Origin: CAYONQ01 sp964405375 | GTDB lineage: Bacteria; Planctomycetota; Phycisphaerae; Sedimentisphaerales; Anaerobacaceae | Direction: 5' to 3' | NCBI GenBank assembly: GCA_964405375.1 | Contig: CAYONQ010000021.1 | Coordinates: 1-33,668, forward strand | DNA length: 33,668 bases | In this document: positions 23,495 through 31,820 of the stretch, one piece after another | Numbering within the stretch: the first letter of the stretch is position 1 | Layout of the letters: each line of letters starts with the position of its first letter | The notes under the pieces: model-generated | Databases searched by the model: none | Seen by the model: only the letters and a program-made list of their open reading frames with translations | What the model was told of the DNA's origin: nothing | Program-made: the position numbers and the translations under genes

Positions 23495-26427
23495 TACTGA
23501 TTATCTTACCGATATTTATTTGTTGGGCTACTGCGGGATGGGCCAGTGAACCTAACGATTACATTATTCCAGGCAGGTCATACATGTTTGAGGGGACTAT
23601 TTCAGGTCTGCGTTTAGCTTATCAGATATTCGATGATGGTTTGAATGACACGAACTGTCCGGATTGCAGCACCGACAGAGAACTGAAATTTCTTCATGCT
23701 TTAACCGGTGCAGGTATGCTTGCAGCCAGAGACGATGGTGGAGAGATTGACAGCATTCTTGAGCTGGTGGAAGAATTTGACATCGAACTGCTCGGAGACG
23801 ATTTTAATGAGCTTGACGTAAACTATCCGCTCAATGAACGCGATTATTACGAAATACCTGAGGATGCTCCGGACGCAGAAGAGATATCTGACTTAGTCGA
23901 AGGTTGGATGGTCCCTGAAATTAACGACATTATTGGTGAGTTAGATTCAATCGAAGATTCTCCATCGGGTCGTTTCCGAACATTTTTCCATCCGGACGAA
24001 ACCGGATTAGAAGGTGACTTAGAAGTGGATTACGCCGAAGTTTTGATTTTAAAAGGTCTGTTGATGGCGGTCAGAAGCCAATTGCAGGCTGAAGCTGCTT
24101 ACGATATGTATCTCGATGCCAATGATATGCTAATGGGGAAAATTTATGGTGATACGTTCAATATAAATGAGGATTTGCTTGACCCACATCCTGATTTTTT
24201 GAAAGTGCTACCTACGGCTAACGATTCCAACGATGGTGCCGCTGTTTTAGCTCAGGCTGCACAGGGTTGGATAGACGCTATAGGATATTATTTTGATGCT
24301 ATAGATTACATGAGTTCTGAAAATGACCCACCCGGCACCGACCCGCAGGATGATGAATTCCTCTACATAGACCCGAACGACCGGTTAGTTCTGGACTTAT
24401 TCAACGACAAACTTGCTACCATGCGTGATTCGTTAGCCGATGACACAGCGGGTGTATATCCGTGGGAAACGACGAAGACATATGATATCCAGGATGTAAA
24501 TTCTACAACTATTGGCCAGTTGGTTTTAGTATTTAGGGCAGATGGGCTGTCTGGCGAAAAAGGAAGCTTTAGTTTTTCAGACACTAACACCGCCCCTTCT
24601 CCGTGGAAGGTGGTGTGGTTTGAAATAGACGGAACGCCCTTAAAGATGGCCCTGTACTCAGGTAAATCCTCAGAAATTGAGGTTGAGATGGAATATGATG
24701 TGCCCGGTGAGTGGGGGGAAGCGTATTTTGAAGGAATTGTAACTGATGACGGCAATAGTATAGTAAATGGAACATTCGAATATTGGGGACCCGGCTTCGA
24801 TACCATCTATAACCTGTCAGGACAACTTGCAGATGCTGAGGTTGAAGAGGTTGAATTTGACCCTAATCCTGTTTTTGGTTCTTCCCTGCGCTATCCGGAA
24901 CCGGTCAACCCACGGGACCTGCTGCCTGAATTTGATAGATGGGATGGTGCACTGCCTGACACAGCGGGAAAAGGTTTAGGATATGATGCGACCCTTGGCG
25001 GCATCTTACCCGGTATGACGCAATACGATTGGCGGGTTTTATGTAATTTGCAACCGGGAGGATTGTTCTATCTGCCTGAGCTCTATCCATGGCAGCTATA
25101 CATAGGTTGGCCGAATGTCTGGTTGGATGAGCAAATAGTCTTAGCTGATATTAGTGGCGATACCGAGCAAGAAGATGACGATAGTGCCGGCAATACTGAT
25201 ATAGAAAAGCTGTATATGGGTTGGACAGATGATTATTTGTATGGTGCTTTAACCTTCTATGATAGTAACGACTGGTCTCAAGACAGAAGGTACAAACTTT
25301 ATATGAGCTATTCTCATGAGGACAGAAGCTCTCTGGGGAGTATAAAAATTGAGCTGTCGGTGAATGAAGGGGCCGTAGGGGCAGGATTGTACAAAAAAGT
25401 AAGCGACGAATATGGGTACGATTACTGGCAGTTTCAGTACTCTCCTGCAGCAAGGATTGAAAATGGGCGAGTAGAGTTCAGATTTGACTGGTATTGGATG
25501 GCTGTACCGGCCTTGCCCGGCCGATTTATCTCTGTGGAATCCGAAGGAGTTGACGATGGAGGGTATTATTGGACTGCAGAGAAGAACAATACTCACCTGC
25601 AAATAGGCAGATTAGGCACAATCAGTGGTACAGTCGGTTATGACGGCTGGCAGGGTGACCCTATTTTCATACAGGCTTGTACAGATGTTAATAATCCTGA
25701 AAATACGGTGGTTGCTACCACGATGGTAACAGAACCCGGTCCATATACTCTGGAGAATATTGGTCTCGGATGGGAAGGTTATGTAAGAGCGTTCACGCCG
25801 CTGTTCGGTTTTGACAATCCCTTTGAATTAGAAGCGTTTGATATAGAAGCTTCCGAATATGTATTCCTGTGGAAAGACCATTTGGAAGGTATTGATATTA
25901 GTTTGAATTATCCGGTAATCTTAGAAAAGGACATTTCCGTCAATGGCCAGGTAGTACCGGGTAGAGAAGAAAAAGACTGGTACGCCTTTGATGCGATTGA
26001 GGGCAGTTTCTACAGCTTCGATTTGGATACTAGCAGCCTACCAGGTGGTTGTATGACTATCTATGGACGTGACGGCGATACCGAGTTAGTTGAACGATAC
26101 TATTGGGAGCCCCAGCATATTGACTGGACTTGTCCTGTTGCAGGACGTTATTACATGAAGGTTTTTGACGGAGATGGGGAAAAGGATGGAGGAAGCTATC
26201 AGATAGTTATGACAAGTGACGTTGATTGCCCGGAAGCTGATATTGCAAGCGCCGAGGGAATTGGAATAAAAGATTGCCAAGTTGATTTCTATGACCTTAA
26301 TGCCTTATCTTTGAGCTGGTTAAATAGCTGTTCAGGGCCGCACTGGTGCAGCGGCAGTGATATCGATAAGAGCTCGCGGGTGGATTTTACCGACTTTGCT
26401 GCTCTTGCGGAGAGCTGGCTGAGATAG
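23476..26427 (+). CDS. Large secreted protein with PPC-like and dockerin-like C-terminus
   Basis: ATG at 23476 follows AGGAGG. Residues 1-24 are a signal peptide (VILIILPIFICWATAGWA). The 983-aa protein is acidic and D/Y-rich. Around residue 560-660 LDEQIVLADISGDTEQED and LYMGWTDDYLYGALTF suggest a beta-sandwich domain. Residues about 815-915 resemble a PPC (prepeptidase C-terminal) domain with EKDWYAFDAIEGSFYSFDLD and YYMKVFDGDGEKDGG. The end (about 920-983) is dockerin-like, with DCQVDFYDLNALSLSWLNS and DIDKSSRVDFTDFAALAESW giving two calcium-loop repeats. This is a typical planctomycete surface protein and a cohesin partner is not in view. No catalytic motif was recognised. Confidence 0.85.
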   Translation: MFRKDVILIILPIFICWATAGWASEPNDYIIPGRSYMFEGTISGLRLAYQIFDDGLNDTNCPDCSTDRELKFLHALTGAGMLAARDDGGEIDSILELVEEFDIELLGDDFNELDVNYPLNERDYYEIPEDAPDAEEISDLVEGWMVPEINDIIGELDSIEDSPSGRFRTFFHPDETGLEGDLEVDYAEVLILKGLLMAVRSQLQAEAAYDMYLDANDMLMGKIYGDTFNINEDLLDPHPDFLKVLPTANDSNDGAAVLAQAAQGWIDAIGYYFDAIDYMSSENDPPGTDPQDDEFLYIDPNDRLVLDLFNDKLATMRDSLADDTAGVYPWETTKTYDIQDVNSTTIGQLVLVFRADGLSGEKGSFSFSDTNTAPSPWKVVWFEIDGTPLKMALYSGKSSEIEVEMEYDVPGEWGEAYFEGIVTDDGNSIVNGTFEYWGPGFDTIYNLSGQLADAEVEEVEFDPNPVFGSSLRYPEPVNPRDLLPEFDRWDGALPDTAGKGLGYDATLGGILPGMTQYDWRVLCNLQPGGLFYLPELYPWQLYIGWPNVWLDEQIVLADISGDTEQEDDDSAGNTDIEKLYMGWTDDYLYGALTFYDSNDWSQDRRYKLYMSYSHEDRSSLGSIKIELSVNEGAVGAGLYKKVSDEYGYDYWQFQYSPAARIENGRVEFRFDWYWMAVPALPGRFISVESEGVDDGGYYWTAEKNNTHLQIGRLGTISGTVGYDGWQGDPIFIQACTDVNNPENTVVATTMVTEPGPYTLENIGLGWEGYVRAFTPLFGFDNPFELEAFDIEASEYVFLWKDHLEGIDISLNYPVILEKDISVNGQVVPGREEKDWYAFDAIEGSFYSFDLDTSSLPGGCMTIYGRDGDTELVERYYWEPQHIDWTCPVAGRYYMKVFDGDGEKDGGSYQIVMTSDVDCPEADIASAEGIGIKDCQVDFYDLNALSLSWLNSCSGPHWCSGSDIDKSSRVDFTDFAALAESWLR

Positions 26428-26523
26428 TTTGTTGGCAAGTTGCGAGCTTGCGAGTAGCAGGCAGAAGGGGTCGTCCTTTCCAATTGATGAATGATTATTG
26501 TGGACGGCGTATAGCGTTTAGCG

Positions 26524-26698
26524 GGTGCCCCTGGCAACAAGAAAACCCCCAATCCTAAATGGAAGGATTAGGGGCTAAACATAAACGCCTAAAAGACAGG
26601 CGTTGAGGGGGTTACAAATAAAGCAATCCTCACGCTGGTGCCCCTGGCAACAAGAAAACCCCCAATCCCAGACAGCGGGATTGGGGGCTAAACATAAC
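26524..26698. repeat. Two 62-bp REP-like direct repeats with hairpins
   Basis: GGTGCCCCTGGCAACAAGAA begins each copy at 26524 and 26637, a 113-bp period. Each copy then forms a palindrome: arms AATCCT and AGGATT in the first, and a perfect 11-bp CCCCCAATCCC/GGGATTGGGGG in the second. Both end CTAAACATAA. Between them is a smaller hairpin AACGCCT...AGGCGTT (26584-26604). The first copy may also terminate the large secreted-protein gene. They lie just upstream of a RAYT pseudogene, so they are candidate REP elements. Confidence 0.7.
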
Positions 26699-26735
26699 GA
26701 TTAAACATTTTTGAAAAAGGTGATATAATTTTGGT

Positions 26736-27233
26736 ATGAGAAAAACGCTGGGATATATGGTGACATTCACCACATACGGGACGTGGCTACAGGGGGATAA
26801 ACGATGGTGGGTGAAAAAAGGAACAGTTCGCTAGGAAAATGCGGAGCTACACAAAGCAAATAAAGGCCAAGTGAAAAAGGAGGTGGTAAAGCTGGGGAGA
26901 GAAGAAAAAGAGATTGTAAAAGAGGCAATCTGCAAAAAGGCAGAGGTGCTTGGGGAGAAAATATTTGCGATATCAGTATGGTCAAATCACGTTCATATCG
27001 TGCTGGGATATAGTGGACGGCCTATAGAAGAAACGGTTCGGATTTACAAGAACACAGCATCAGCAGCGCTGAAAGGAAGCAAGTTCAAAGGACGGGTTTG
27101 GACGAGAGGGTTTGATAAGCGGTTTTGTTTCGATGAGGATTCTCTGGCGGAAAGGATTAAATACGTGGAGGGACATAAGAAAGGAAGAGAAGATAAAAAT
27201 ATTGGAGATTGCAATCGGGAAAGAAAAAAATAA
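26736..27233 (+). pseudogene. REP-associated tyrosine transposase (RAYT, Y1/HUH) with an in-frame stop
   Basis: From ATG 26736 the frame reads MRKTLGYMVTFTTYGTWLQG, a RAYT/Y1-transposase N-terminus, then meets TAG at 26832-26834. It stays open to 27233. The HUH-type motif is SNHVHIVLGY and the probable catalytic tyrosine is in RIYKNTASAALKG. Restored length would be about 165 aa, normal for RAYTs. CAG to TAG is the simplest lesion. Two REP-like hairpins sit directly upstream, as expected for RAYT loci. A downstream GTG at 26871 would give only a fragment without the N-terminus. Confidence 0.82.
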
Positions 27234-27638
27234 AAATTTTTTTGGTTTGTGGTGGTTCAATTGCTGCGGGGGAAATTCGTAGTTATCGGGGTTAAACGGG
27301 GAAAGATGTCGAGGGTGGGAGAGGCAGATAGGGGAATGAAATTATAGGTTGGGATAGCAGAGAAAAAGCGAGAGGATTGTGAACAGCCATCGCTTTTGCC
27401 TGTTTTGAAGGGGGTTTTACCGTGGCGGGCGGGCGGTGTTCGGAAAGATTCAAGCCCAAGAATGAGGCGTGTCGATAATGATTTTGGATTAAACCGGTGG
27501 CTCTGGAAAGTGACCAAAGCGGCCATAATTAGCCTGGGTTTGCCGGCCTGACAAAAGCATAACGCACAAGGCAGAGCGAAAAGCAGGGCGCAGCAAGCGA
27601 CGGCTAATAAAGAAAAAGGAAAGAGCCACACGAACCAA
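27234..27638 (+). other. Unassigned region ending in a strong terminator, possible small RNA
   Basis: No convincing gene is seen in these 405 bp. A 29-codon plus-strand ORF starts at ATG 27463 (MRRVDNDFGLNRWLWKVTK) but has no ribosome site. The minus-strand ORF at 27257-27631 looks like chance. A strong intrinsic terminator follows immediately at 27639-27672 with no obvious gene upstream, so a non-coding transcript is possible. I could not match it to RNase P RNA, tmRNA, 6S RNA or a riboswitch. Confidence 0.3.
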
Positions 27639-27672
27639 GGGAGAGCATAGGATGCTCTCCCGTTTTTATTTT
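27639..27672 (+). terminator. Strong rho-independent terminator
   Basis: GGGAGAGCAT (27639-27648), loop AGG and ATGCTCTCCC (27652-27661) form a perfect 10-bp stem followed by GTTTTTATTTTT. The gene it serves is not apparent. Confidence 0.8.
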
Positions 27673-27733
27673 TCGGTGCAGCATTGCGGGGGGTATTTTG
27701 CGATGGTCAAGGGGGTGGTTTTGCGATAGGATA

Positions 27734-27922
27734 CTCAAACTGACCGATGGCCAGTTTGGAAATGCAAAAATCAAAGTGCAAAATGCAAAATTGCGGAACC
27801 CCGACAGGGTCGGGATGGCGTTGAAAATGTAAAAATCAAAGTGCAAAACGCAAAATTGCGGAATGTATTGTCAAAAAAGGCCAATTAACCAATTAACTAA
27901 TTCGCTAATCAACTAATTGTTG
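27734..27922 (+). repeat. Modular hairpin repeat, copy upstream of the glycosyltransferase
   Basis: It begins with the palindrome CTCAAACTGACC-GA-TGGCCAGTTTGG (27734-27759), with one arm slightly changed. Two A-rich modules containing CAAAAATCAAAGTGCAAAA or TAAAAATCAAAGTGCAAAA follow, separated by the hairpin CCCGAC-AGG-GTCGGG (27800-27814). After a short spacer comes a simple AATTAACC/AATTAACT/AATCAACT tract (about 27884-27920). No right-hand TIR or target duplication is visible. Confidence 0.7.
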
Positions 27923-27977
27923 CGTGATGCGGTAAGCGGATTGCGTTAGTGGAGAGAATGGTCGTTAAGGCAGGCGT

Positions 27978-29087
27978 ATGGGCGAAGAGCAGGATGGTAC
28001 GGGTTTGGAGGCCGAGCAGAGGAAGTCGGTTCGGCCGGTGTTGATTGTGTCGAAGAAAACGGTCCGTGAGTATTCGATATTGTTAGAACATCTGTTAGCG
28101 GGTCTGGCTGGTGAGTCGATTTCTGTGGGGTTGGTTTGTCCGCCGAGCTGTGATGTTGATTGTGTTGTTTCGCCGTCTGTCGAGATTATCAGGCATCCGG
28201 CGTTTGGTTGGCCGGGGCTGTGGCGTCAGAATAAAGAGGCGCTTATCGAGCGGCTTGAGAGGTTTGGGCCGAGCGTTCTTCACTGTTTGTGCGAGAGCAG
28301 GGCGCTATTTACGAGGTGGTTGTCGCGTCAATTGAATCTGCCTTACGTTTTGACGGTTAATTCGCTGCAGGGTCGATTTGGTCGGCTTTTTGTGTCTTCG
28401 AGGCGTTGCGTGAGGGTTATTGTGCCGGCCAAGAGTATCGCTGATAATGTTGCGAAGATTTATCCACGACTTGCGGGTCGGATTGAGCAGATAAATATCG
28501 GCACATTTGTAAGAGAAGGCAGCGGCTGTTTCAGTCAGGGCGGTCGGCTTGCGAGTATGGTGGTGGCCCATCCTTTGAGTGATGTGGGTGACTTTGAGAG
28601 TTTGCTCTGTGCGGTGAAGCATTTAGCGATTGAGGGGTATGAATTTATGTTAGTGATAACAGGCAGCGGGCGGGTGGATAAGGGGCTGCGGAGATTGATA
28701 AGCGCGCTGGGGCTGTCACAGATAGTTGTTAGTGTTCCGCCATTGAGGCCTTGGCACGGCGTTCTTGCGGCGGGCGATATTTTCATTCAGCCGCGACCGA
28801 GCAATGCCTTTAATGCTTCATTGTTGGAGGCGATGAGCGTCGGGTCGGCTGTTGCGGCGTGTAAAGGGGGTGTGGATGATTTGATTATCGAGGGCAAGAC
28901 GGCAGTTACGTTCGATGCGGACGACGAGATTAGTATAAGAAGAACGCTGCGTCGGCTGTTCGACGGGCGAGAGTTTGCGCAGCAGATAGCCAGTGGGGCA
29001 CGAGAGTACCTGAGAGAGAATCATTCCGTCAGTAAGATGCTGGCGGATACTTTGCGGGTGTATAGTGAGGCACAAAATAGTTTTTAG
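27978..29087 (+). CDS. Glycosyltransferase, GT-B fold (GT1/GT4-like)
   Basis: The 369-aa protein has an N-terminal Rossmann-like domain with a KKTVREYSILLEHLLAGLAG start, LHCLCESRALFTRW and SLQGRFGRLFVSSRR. The C-terminal donor-binding domain has VVAHPLSDVGDFESLLCAV, FMLVITGSGRVDKGL and the conserved NAFNASLLEAMSVGSAVAAC segment with its catalytic glutamate. Transfer of a sugar from a nucleotide donor during surface glycan synthesis is the likely role. The ATG at 27978 has an AAGG site. The iron-type dehydrogenase follows 62 bp later in the same direction. Confidence 0.87.
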   Translation: MGEEQDGTGLEAEQRKSVRPVLIVSKKTVREYSILLEHLLAGLAGESISVGLVCPPSCDVDCVVSPSVEIIRHPAFGWPGLWRQNKEALIERLERFGPSVLHCLCESRALFTRWLSRQLNLPYVLTVNSLQGRFGRLFVSSRRCVRVIVPAKSIADNVAKIYPRLAGRIEQINIGTFVREGSGCFSQGGRLASMVVAHPLSDVGDFESLLCAVKHLAIEGYEFMLVITGSGRVDKGLRRLISALGLSQIVVSVPPLRPWHGVLAAGDIFIQPRPSNAFNASLLEAMSVGSAVAACKGGVDDLIIEGKTAVTFDADDEISIRRTLRRLFDGREFAQQIASGAREYLRENHSVSKMLADTLRVYSEAQNSF

Positions 29088-29149
29088 TTTTGAGTTTTTA
29101 GTTGTGTGTGTTTTTTATAAGGTGATAACCAATAGGTGAGGTGTGGCGG

Positions 29150-30325
29150 ATGAGCAGAGGGAAATCTTCGACGAGCCGGGTAGTGGAGATTAAGACGCCG
29201 GGGTCGATTGTTTTTGGTGTTGGTGCGTGTGAGCAGTTAGGCGGGCGAATCAAGGCGCTATCAAAGGAAGCTGTGTTAATCGTAACGGATGCGGGATTAG
29301 TGAAGGCGGGTGTGGCGGAGGAGATTGAAGGGCTGATTTCGTCGGCGGGGATTGAAGTTGCGATATTTGACGGTGTTGAGCCGGACCCCGATAAAGAGAA
29401 TGTTTGTGAGTGCCTGGAGAAGGTCAAATCCACAGGGGCTGATGTTCTGGTGGGGCTTGGTGGGGGCAGCAGTCTTGACGTTGCGAAAGTTGCGGCGGTA
29501 TTGAGTGTGAATGGTGGTGAGCTGTCCGATTACGTGGGGATTGGTAAGGTGCCGGAGAGGGGTTTGCCGACGGTGCTGCTGCCGACGACGGCGGGTACGG
29601 GCAGCGAGGTGAGTCCGATTGCGGTCATATCCGACAGGAAGCAGCATTTGAAATTGGGCGTGGTGAGTGAGGAGCTTTATTGTGATTTGGCTATTGTTGA
29701 TGCGGGTTTGACGGTGAGCTGCCCGGCTAATATAACGGCGTCTGCGGGGATGGATGCGCTTACTCACGCTATAGAGATATATACGAACAAATTCGCCGTC
29801 GATATTATTGATGGGATAGAGTTAGAGGCGATTCGCCTGGTCGGTCGGTATCTTCGGCGGTGTGTTGAGGACGGTGGGGATTTGGCTGCGCGGGAGGGGA
29901 TGTCATTAGCGGCGCTTTATGGGGGATTAGGGCTTGGGCCTGTTAATACGGCTGCGGTGCACGCGCTGGCTTATCCGTTAGGCGGGACGTTCGATGTCGC
30001 TCACGGGCTGGCTAACTCGATACTTCTGCCTTATGTTATGGAGTTTAACCGGCCTGCGTGCGAGGAGAGGTTTGCGAAGATAGCAGATGCTTTGGGGGTG
30101 AGCGAAGCAGGCGGTGTGTCGGATAAGGCGGCGGCTGCGGTGAAGGCGGTCGTTGAGCTGTCGAAAGACGTAGGGATACCGCAGCACCTGCGGGACATCG
30201 ATATCCCGGAAGATGCGATACCGCAAATGGCTGCGGGGGCGATGAAGGTTACACGGCTTTTGAATAATAATCCGCGAGAGATGACGGAAGACGATGCGAG
30301 GCGGATTTACGAGAAGGCGTATTAA
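29150..30325 (+). CDS. Iron-containing alcohol dehydrogenase
   Basis: I choose ATG at 29150 (MSRGKSSTSRVVEIK); GTG at 29141 is an alternative. The 391-aa protein has the group III NAD-binding block GLGGGSSLDVAKVAA, then TTAGTGSEVSPIAVI. Metal ligands are expected in GMDALTHAIEIY and in NTAAVHALAYPLGGTFDVAHG, both conserved. It oxidises an alcohol or reduces an aldehyde with NAD(P)H; the substrate is not fixed. A hairpin repeat separates it from the LarA-like gene, and an aldehyde oxidoreductase follows. Confidence 0.93.
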   Translation: MSRGKSSTSRVVEIKTPGSIVFGVGACEQLGGRIKALSKEAVLIVTDAGLVKAGVAEEIEGLISSAGIEVAIFDGVEPDPDKENVCECLEKVKSTGADVLVGLGGGSSLDVAKVAAVLSVNGGELSDYVGIGKVPERGLPTVLLPTTAGTGSEVSPIAVISDRKQHLKLGVVSEELYCDLAIVDAGLTVSCPANITASAGMDALTHAIEIYTNKFAVDIIDGIELEAIRLVGRYLRRCVEDGGDLAAREGMSLAALYGGLGLGPVNTAAVHALAYPLGGTFDVAHGLANSILLPYVMEFNRPACEERFAKIADALGVSEAGGVSDKAAAAVKAVVELSKDVGIPQHLRDIDIPEDAIPQMAAGAMKVTRLLNNNPREMTEDDARRIYEKAY

Positions 30326-30545
30326 CTCAAACCGACCATCGGTCAGTTTGAGAATGCAAAAATCAAAGTTAAAAATGCAAAATTGCGGAACCCGCCTGAC
30401 GGCGGATGGCGTTGAAAATGCAAAAATCAAAGTTAAAAATGCAAAATTGTGGAATCCCGACGGAGTCGGGATGGCTATTTTGATTATTCGTTGTTCGTCG
30501 CTCGTATTTCGTAAGTTGAGGCCGACTGCGTCGGCGACTTGGTTG
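30326..30545 (+). repeat. Modular hairpin repeat between the dehydrogenase and LarA-like genes
   Basis: It starts directly after the dehydrogenase stop with CTCAAACCGACCATCGGTCA and a TTTGAG arm end (30326-30352). Two A-rich modules with AATGCAAAAATCAAAGTT follow, separated by the hairpins CCGCC-TGAC-GGCGG (30392-30405) and CCCGAC-GGA-GTCGGG (30456-30470). Then come a TTCGTTGTTCGTCGCTCGTA tract and the hairpin GCCGAC-TGC-GTCGGC (30521-30535). The last part is the same as the inner module of the 9628-9786 element in reverse orientation. It ends about 12 bp before the LarA-like start and may supply part of its leader. Confidence 0.75.
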
Positions 30546-30557
30546 GTGGGATGATAT

Positions 30558-31817
30558 ATGTTGAAGCTGGCGAAGATAAGACAGGTATTTCCGAATAGGT
30601 GTATTGAATCGCTCGAAGAAGACTTTTCCGGTTTGTTGTCGAGCAGTGAGTTCAATGACGGTATTAAGGGTCGGAAGCGGATTGCGATAGCGGTCGGCAG
30701 CAGAGGGATATCGAACCTGGTGATGTTAGTGAAAAAGCTGGTGGATTACCTGAAGGGAGCGGGGATTGAGCCGATTGTTGTGCCGGCGATGGGCAGTCAC
30801 GGCTGTGCCACTGCTGACGGACAGAAGGCGGTATTGAACAAGTTGGGGATTAGCAGAGAGACGGTCGGGGCGGAGGTTGTTTCTTCGGTGGATGTGATAA
30901 GTTTGGGTGAGGTGGAGATGGACGGCGGTGAATTCGCCGTTTATGTTGATAAGGTAAGCTGGGAGCAGACGGACGGGGTGATTCTGATAAATCGCGTTAA
31001 GCAGCATACCGATTTTAGCGGCCGATACGAGAGCGGGCTGGTGAAGATGGCGACGGTGGGGTTAGGCAATCATAAAGGCGCCCAGCAGGTCCATTCAATC
31101 GGGACGGCGGGGCTTAAAAAACTTATGCCCTGCTTAGCGGAGGTTGTGCTCGGTGACGATAAAGTGAGCGGCGGATTTGCAGTAGTTGAGAATGCGTATC
31201 ACCAGACCTGTGGATTGCACTGGTTAGGCGCCGACGAGATATTGGATGAAGAGCCGGCGATACTTCAGCAGGCGAAGGCGCTGATGCCGAAGCTGCCGGT
31301 CGATGAAATAGACGTGCTGATTGTCAGGCAGATGGGTAAGGAGATAAGCGGGGTCGGGATGGACCCGAAGATAATCGGAAGATTGATGATATGGGGAGAG
31401 GAGGAACTGGTTTCTCCGAGAATTGAATTGATTGGCGTGTGCGATATTACGGATGAATCGTGCGGCAATGCGCTGGGGGTGGGGTTGGCGGATTTTATAA
31501 CGAGACGGCTTTTTGAGAGGATAGATTTTCAGGCGATAAAGGAGAATGTTCTGACGTCGACTTTTTATCAGCGGGCCAAGGTTCCGTTAGTGCTTGAAGA
31601 CGAGAGGGAGATTTTGGAGGTTTGCCTGCGGCATTTCGAGAGGCGCGGTGAGAAAGATGCAAAGGTCATCGTAATTAAAGATACGCTGAACATCTCGGAT
31701 ATGTATGTGTCGGAGAGCGTGCTGAGCCAGTTGGGGGACAGGGACGATATTGAGGTTGTTTCCGGGCCGAAGGCGGTTGCGTTCGATAGCAATAACAGGA
31801 TGGTTCTGGAACTTTGA
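30558..31817 (+). CDS. LarA-like nickel-pincer-cofactor isomerase homologue (DUF2088)
   Basis: The 419-aa protein resembles lactate racemase homologues: IAIAVGSRGISNLVMLVKKL and VVPAMGSHGCATADGQKAVL in the N-terminal DUF2088-type domain, then GVILINRVKQHTDFSGRYES and MATVGLGNHKGAQQVHS. Such proteins use a nickel-pincer nucleotide to racemise or epimerise 2-hydroxyacids by hydride transfer. The conserved His and Lys residues of the cofactor site appear to be present, but I cannot confirm cofactor binding. Length and motifs match the group often labelled LarA homologues of unknown substrate. Its neighbours are an alcohol dehydrogenase and an AOR. Confidence 0.82.
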   Translation: MLKLAKIRQVFPNRCIESLEEDFSGLLSSSEFNDGIKGRKRIAIAVGSRGISNLVMLVKKLVDYLKGAGIEPIVVPAMGSHGCATADGQKAVLNKLGISRETVGAEVVSSVDVISLGEVEMDGGEFAVYVDKVSWEQTDGVILINRVKQHTDFSGRYESGLVKMATVGLGNHKGAQQVHSIGTAGLKKLMPCLAEVVLGDDKVSGGFAVVENAYHQTCGLHWLGADEILDEEPAILQQAKALMPKLPVDEIDVLIVRQMGKEISGVGMDPKIIGRLMIWGEEELVSPRIELIGVCDITDESCGNALGVGLADFITRRLFERIDFQAIKENVLTSTFYQRAKVPLVLEDEREILEVCLRHFERRGEKDAKVIVIKDTLNISDMYVSESVLSQLGDRDDIEVVSGPKAVAFDSNNRMVLEL

Positions 31818-31820
31818 CAA

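Noticed and set aside
26524..26698. CRISPR-like repeated palindromes
   Set aside because: There are only two long copies, the spacer is itself palindromic, and no cas genes are nearby; REP-like repeats fit better.
8495..27233. Stop-codon reassignment to glutamine
   Set aside because: comEC and the 983-aa secreted gene end at TAG, and the HEPN and FRG ORFs at their expected ends use ordinary stops, so decay explains the three internal stops better.
27257..27631. 124-aa minus-strand ORF with a hydrophobic start
   Set aside because: It has no family features and the strong plus-strand terminator just outside does not fit its direction.
29978..30655. 225-aa minus-strand ORF
   Set aside because: It covers parts of two real genes and the hairpin repeat; its FCIFNFDFCIL peptide comes from the A-rich repeat modules.
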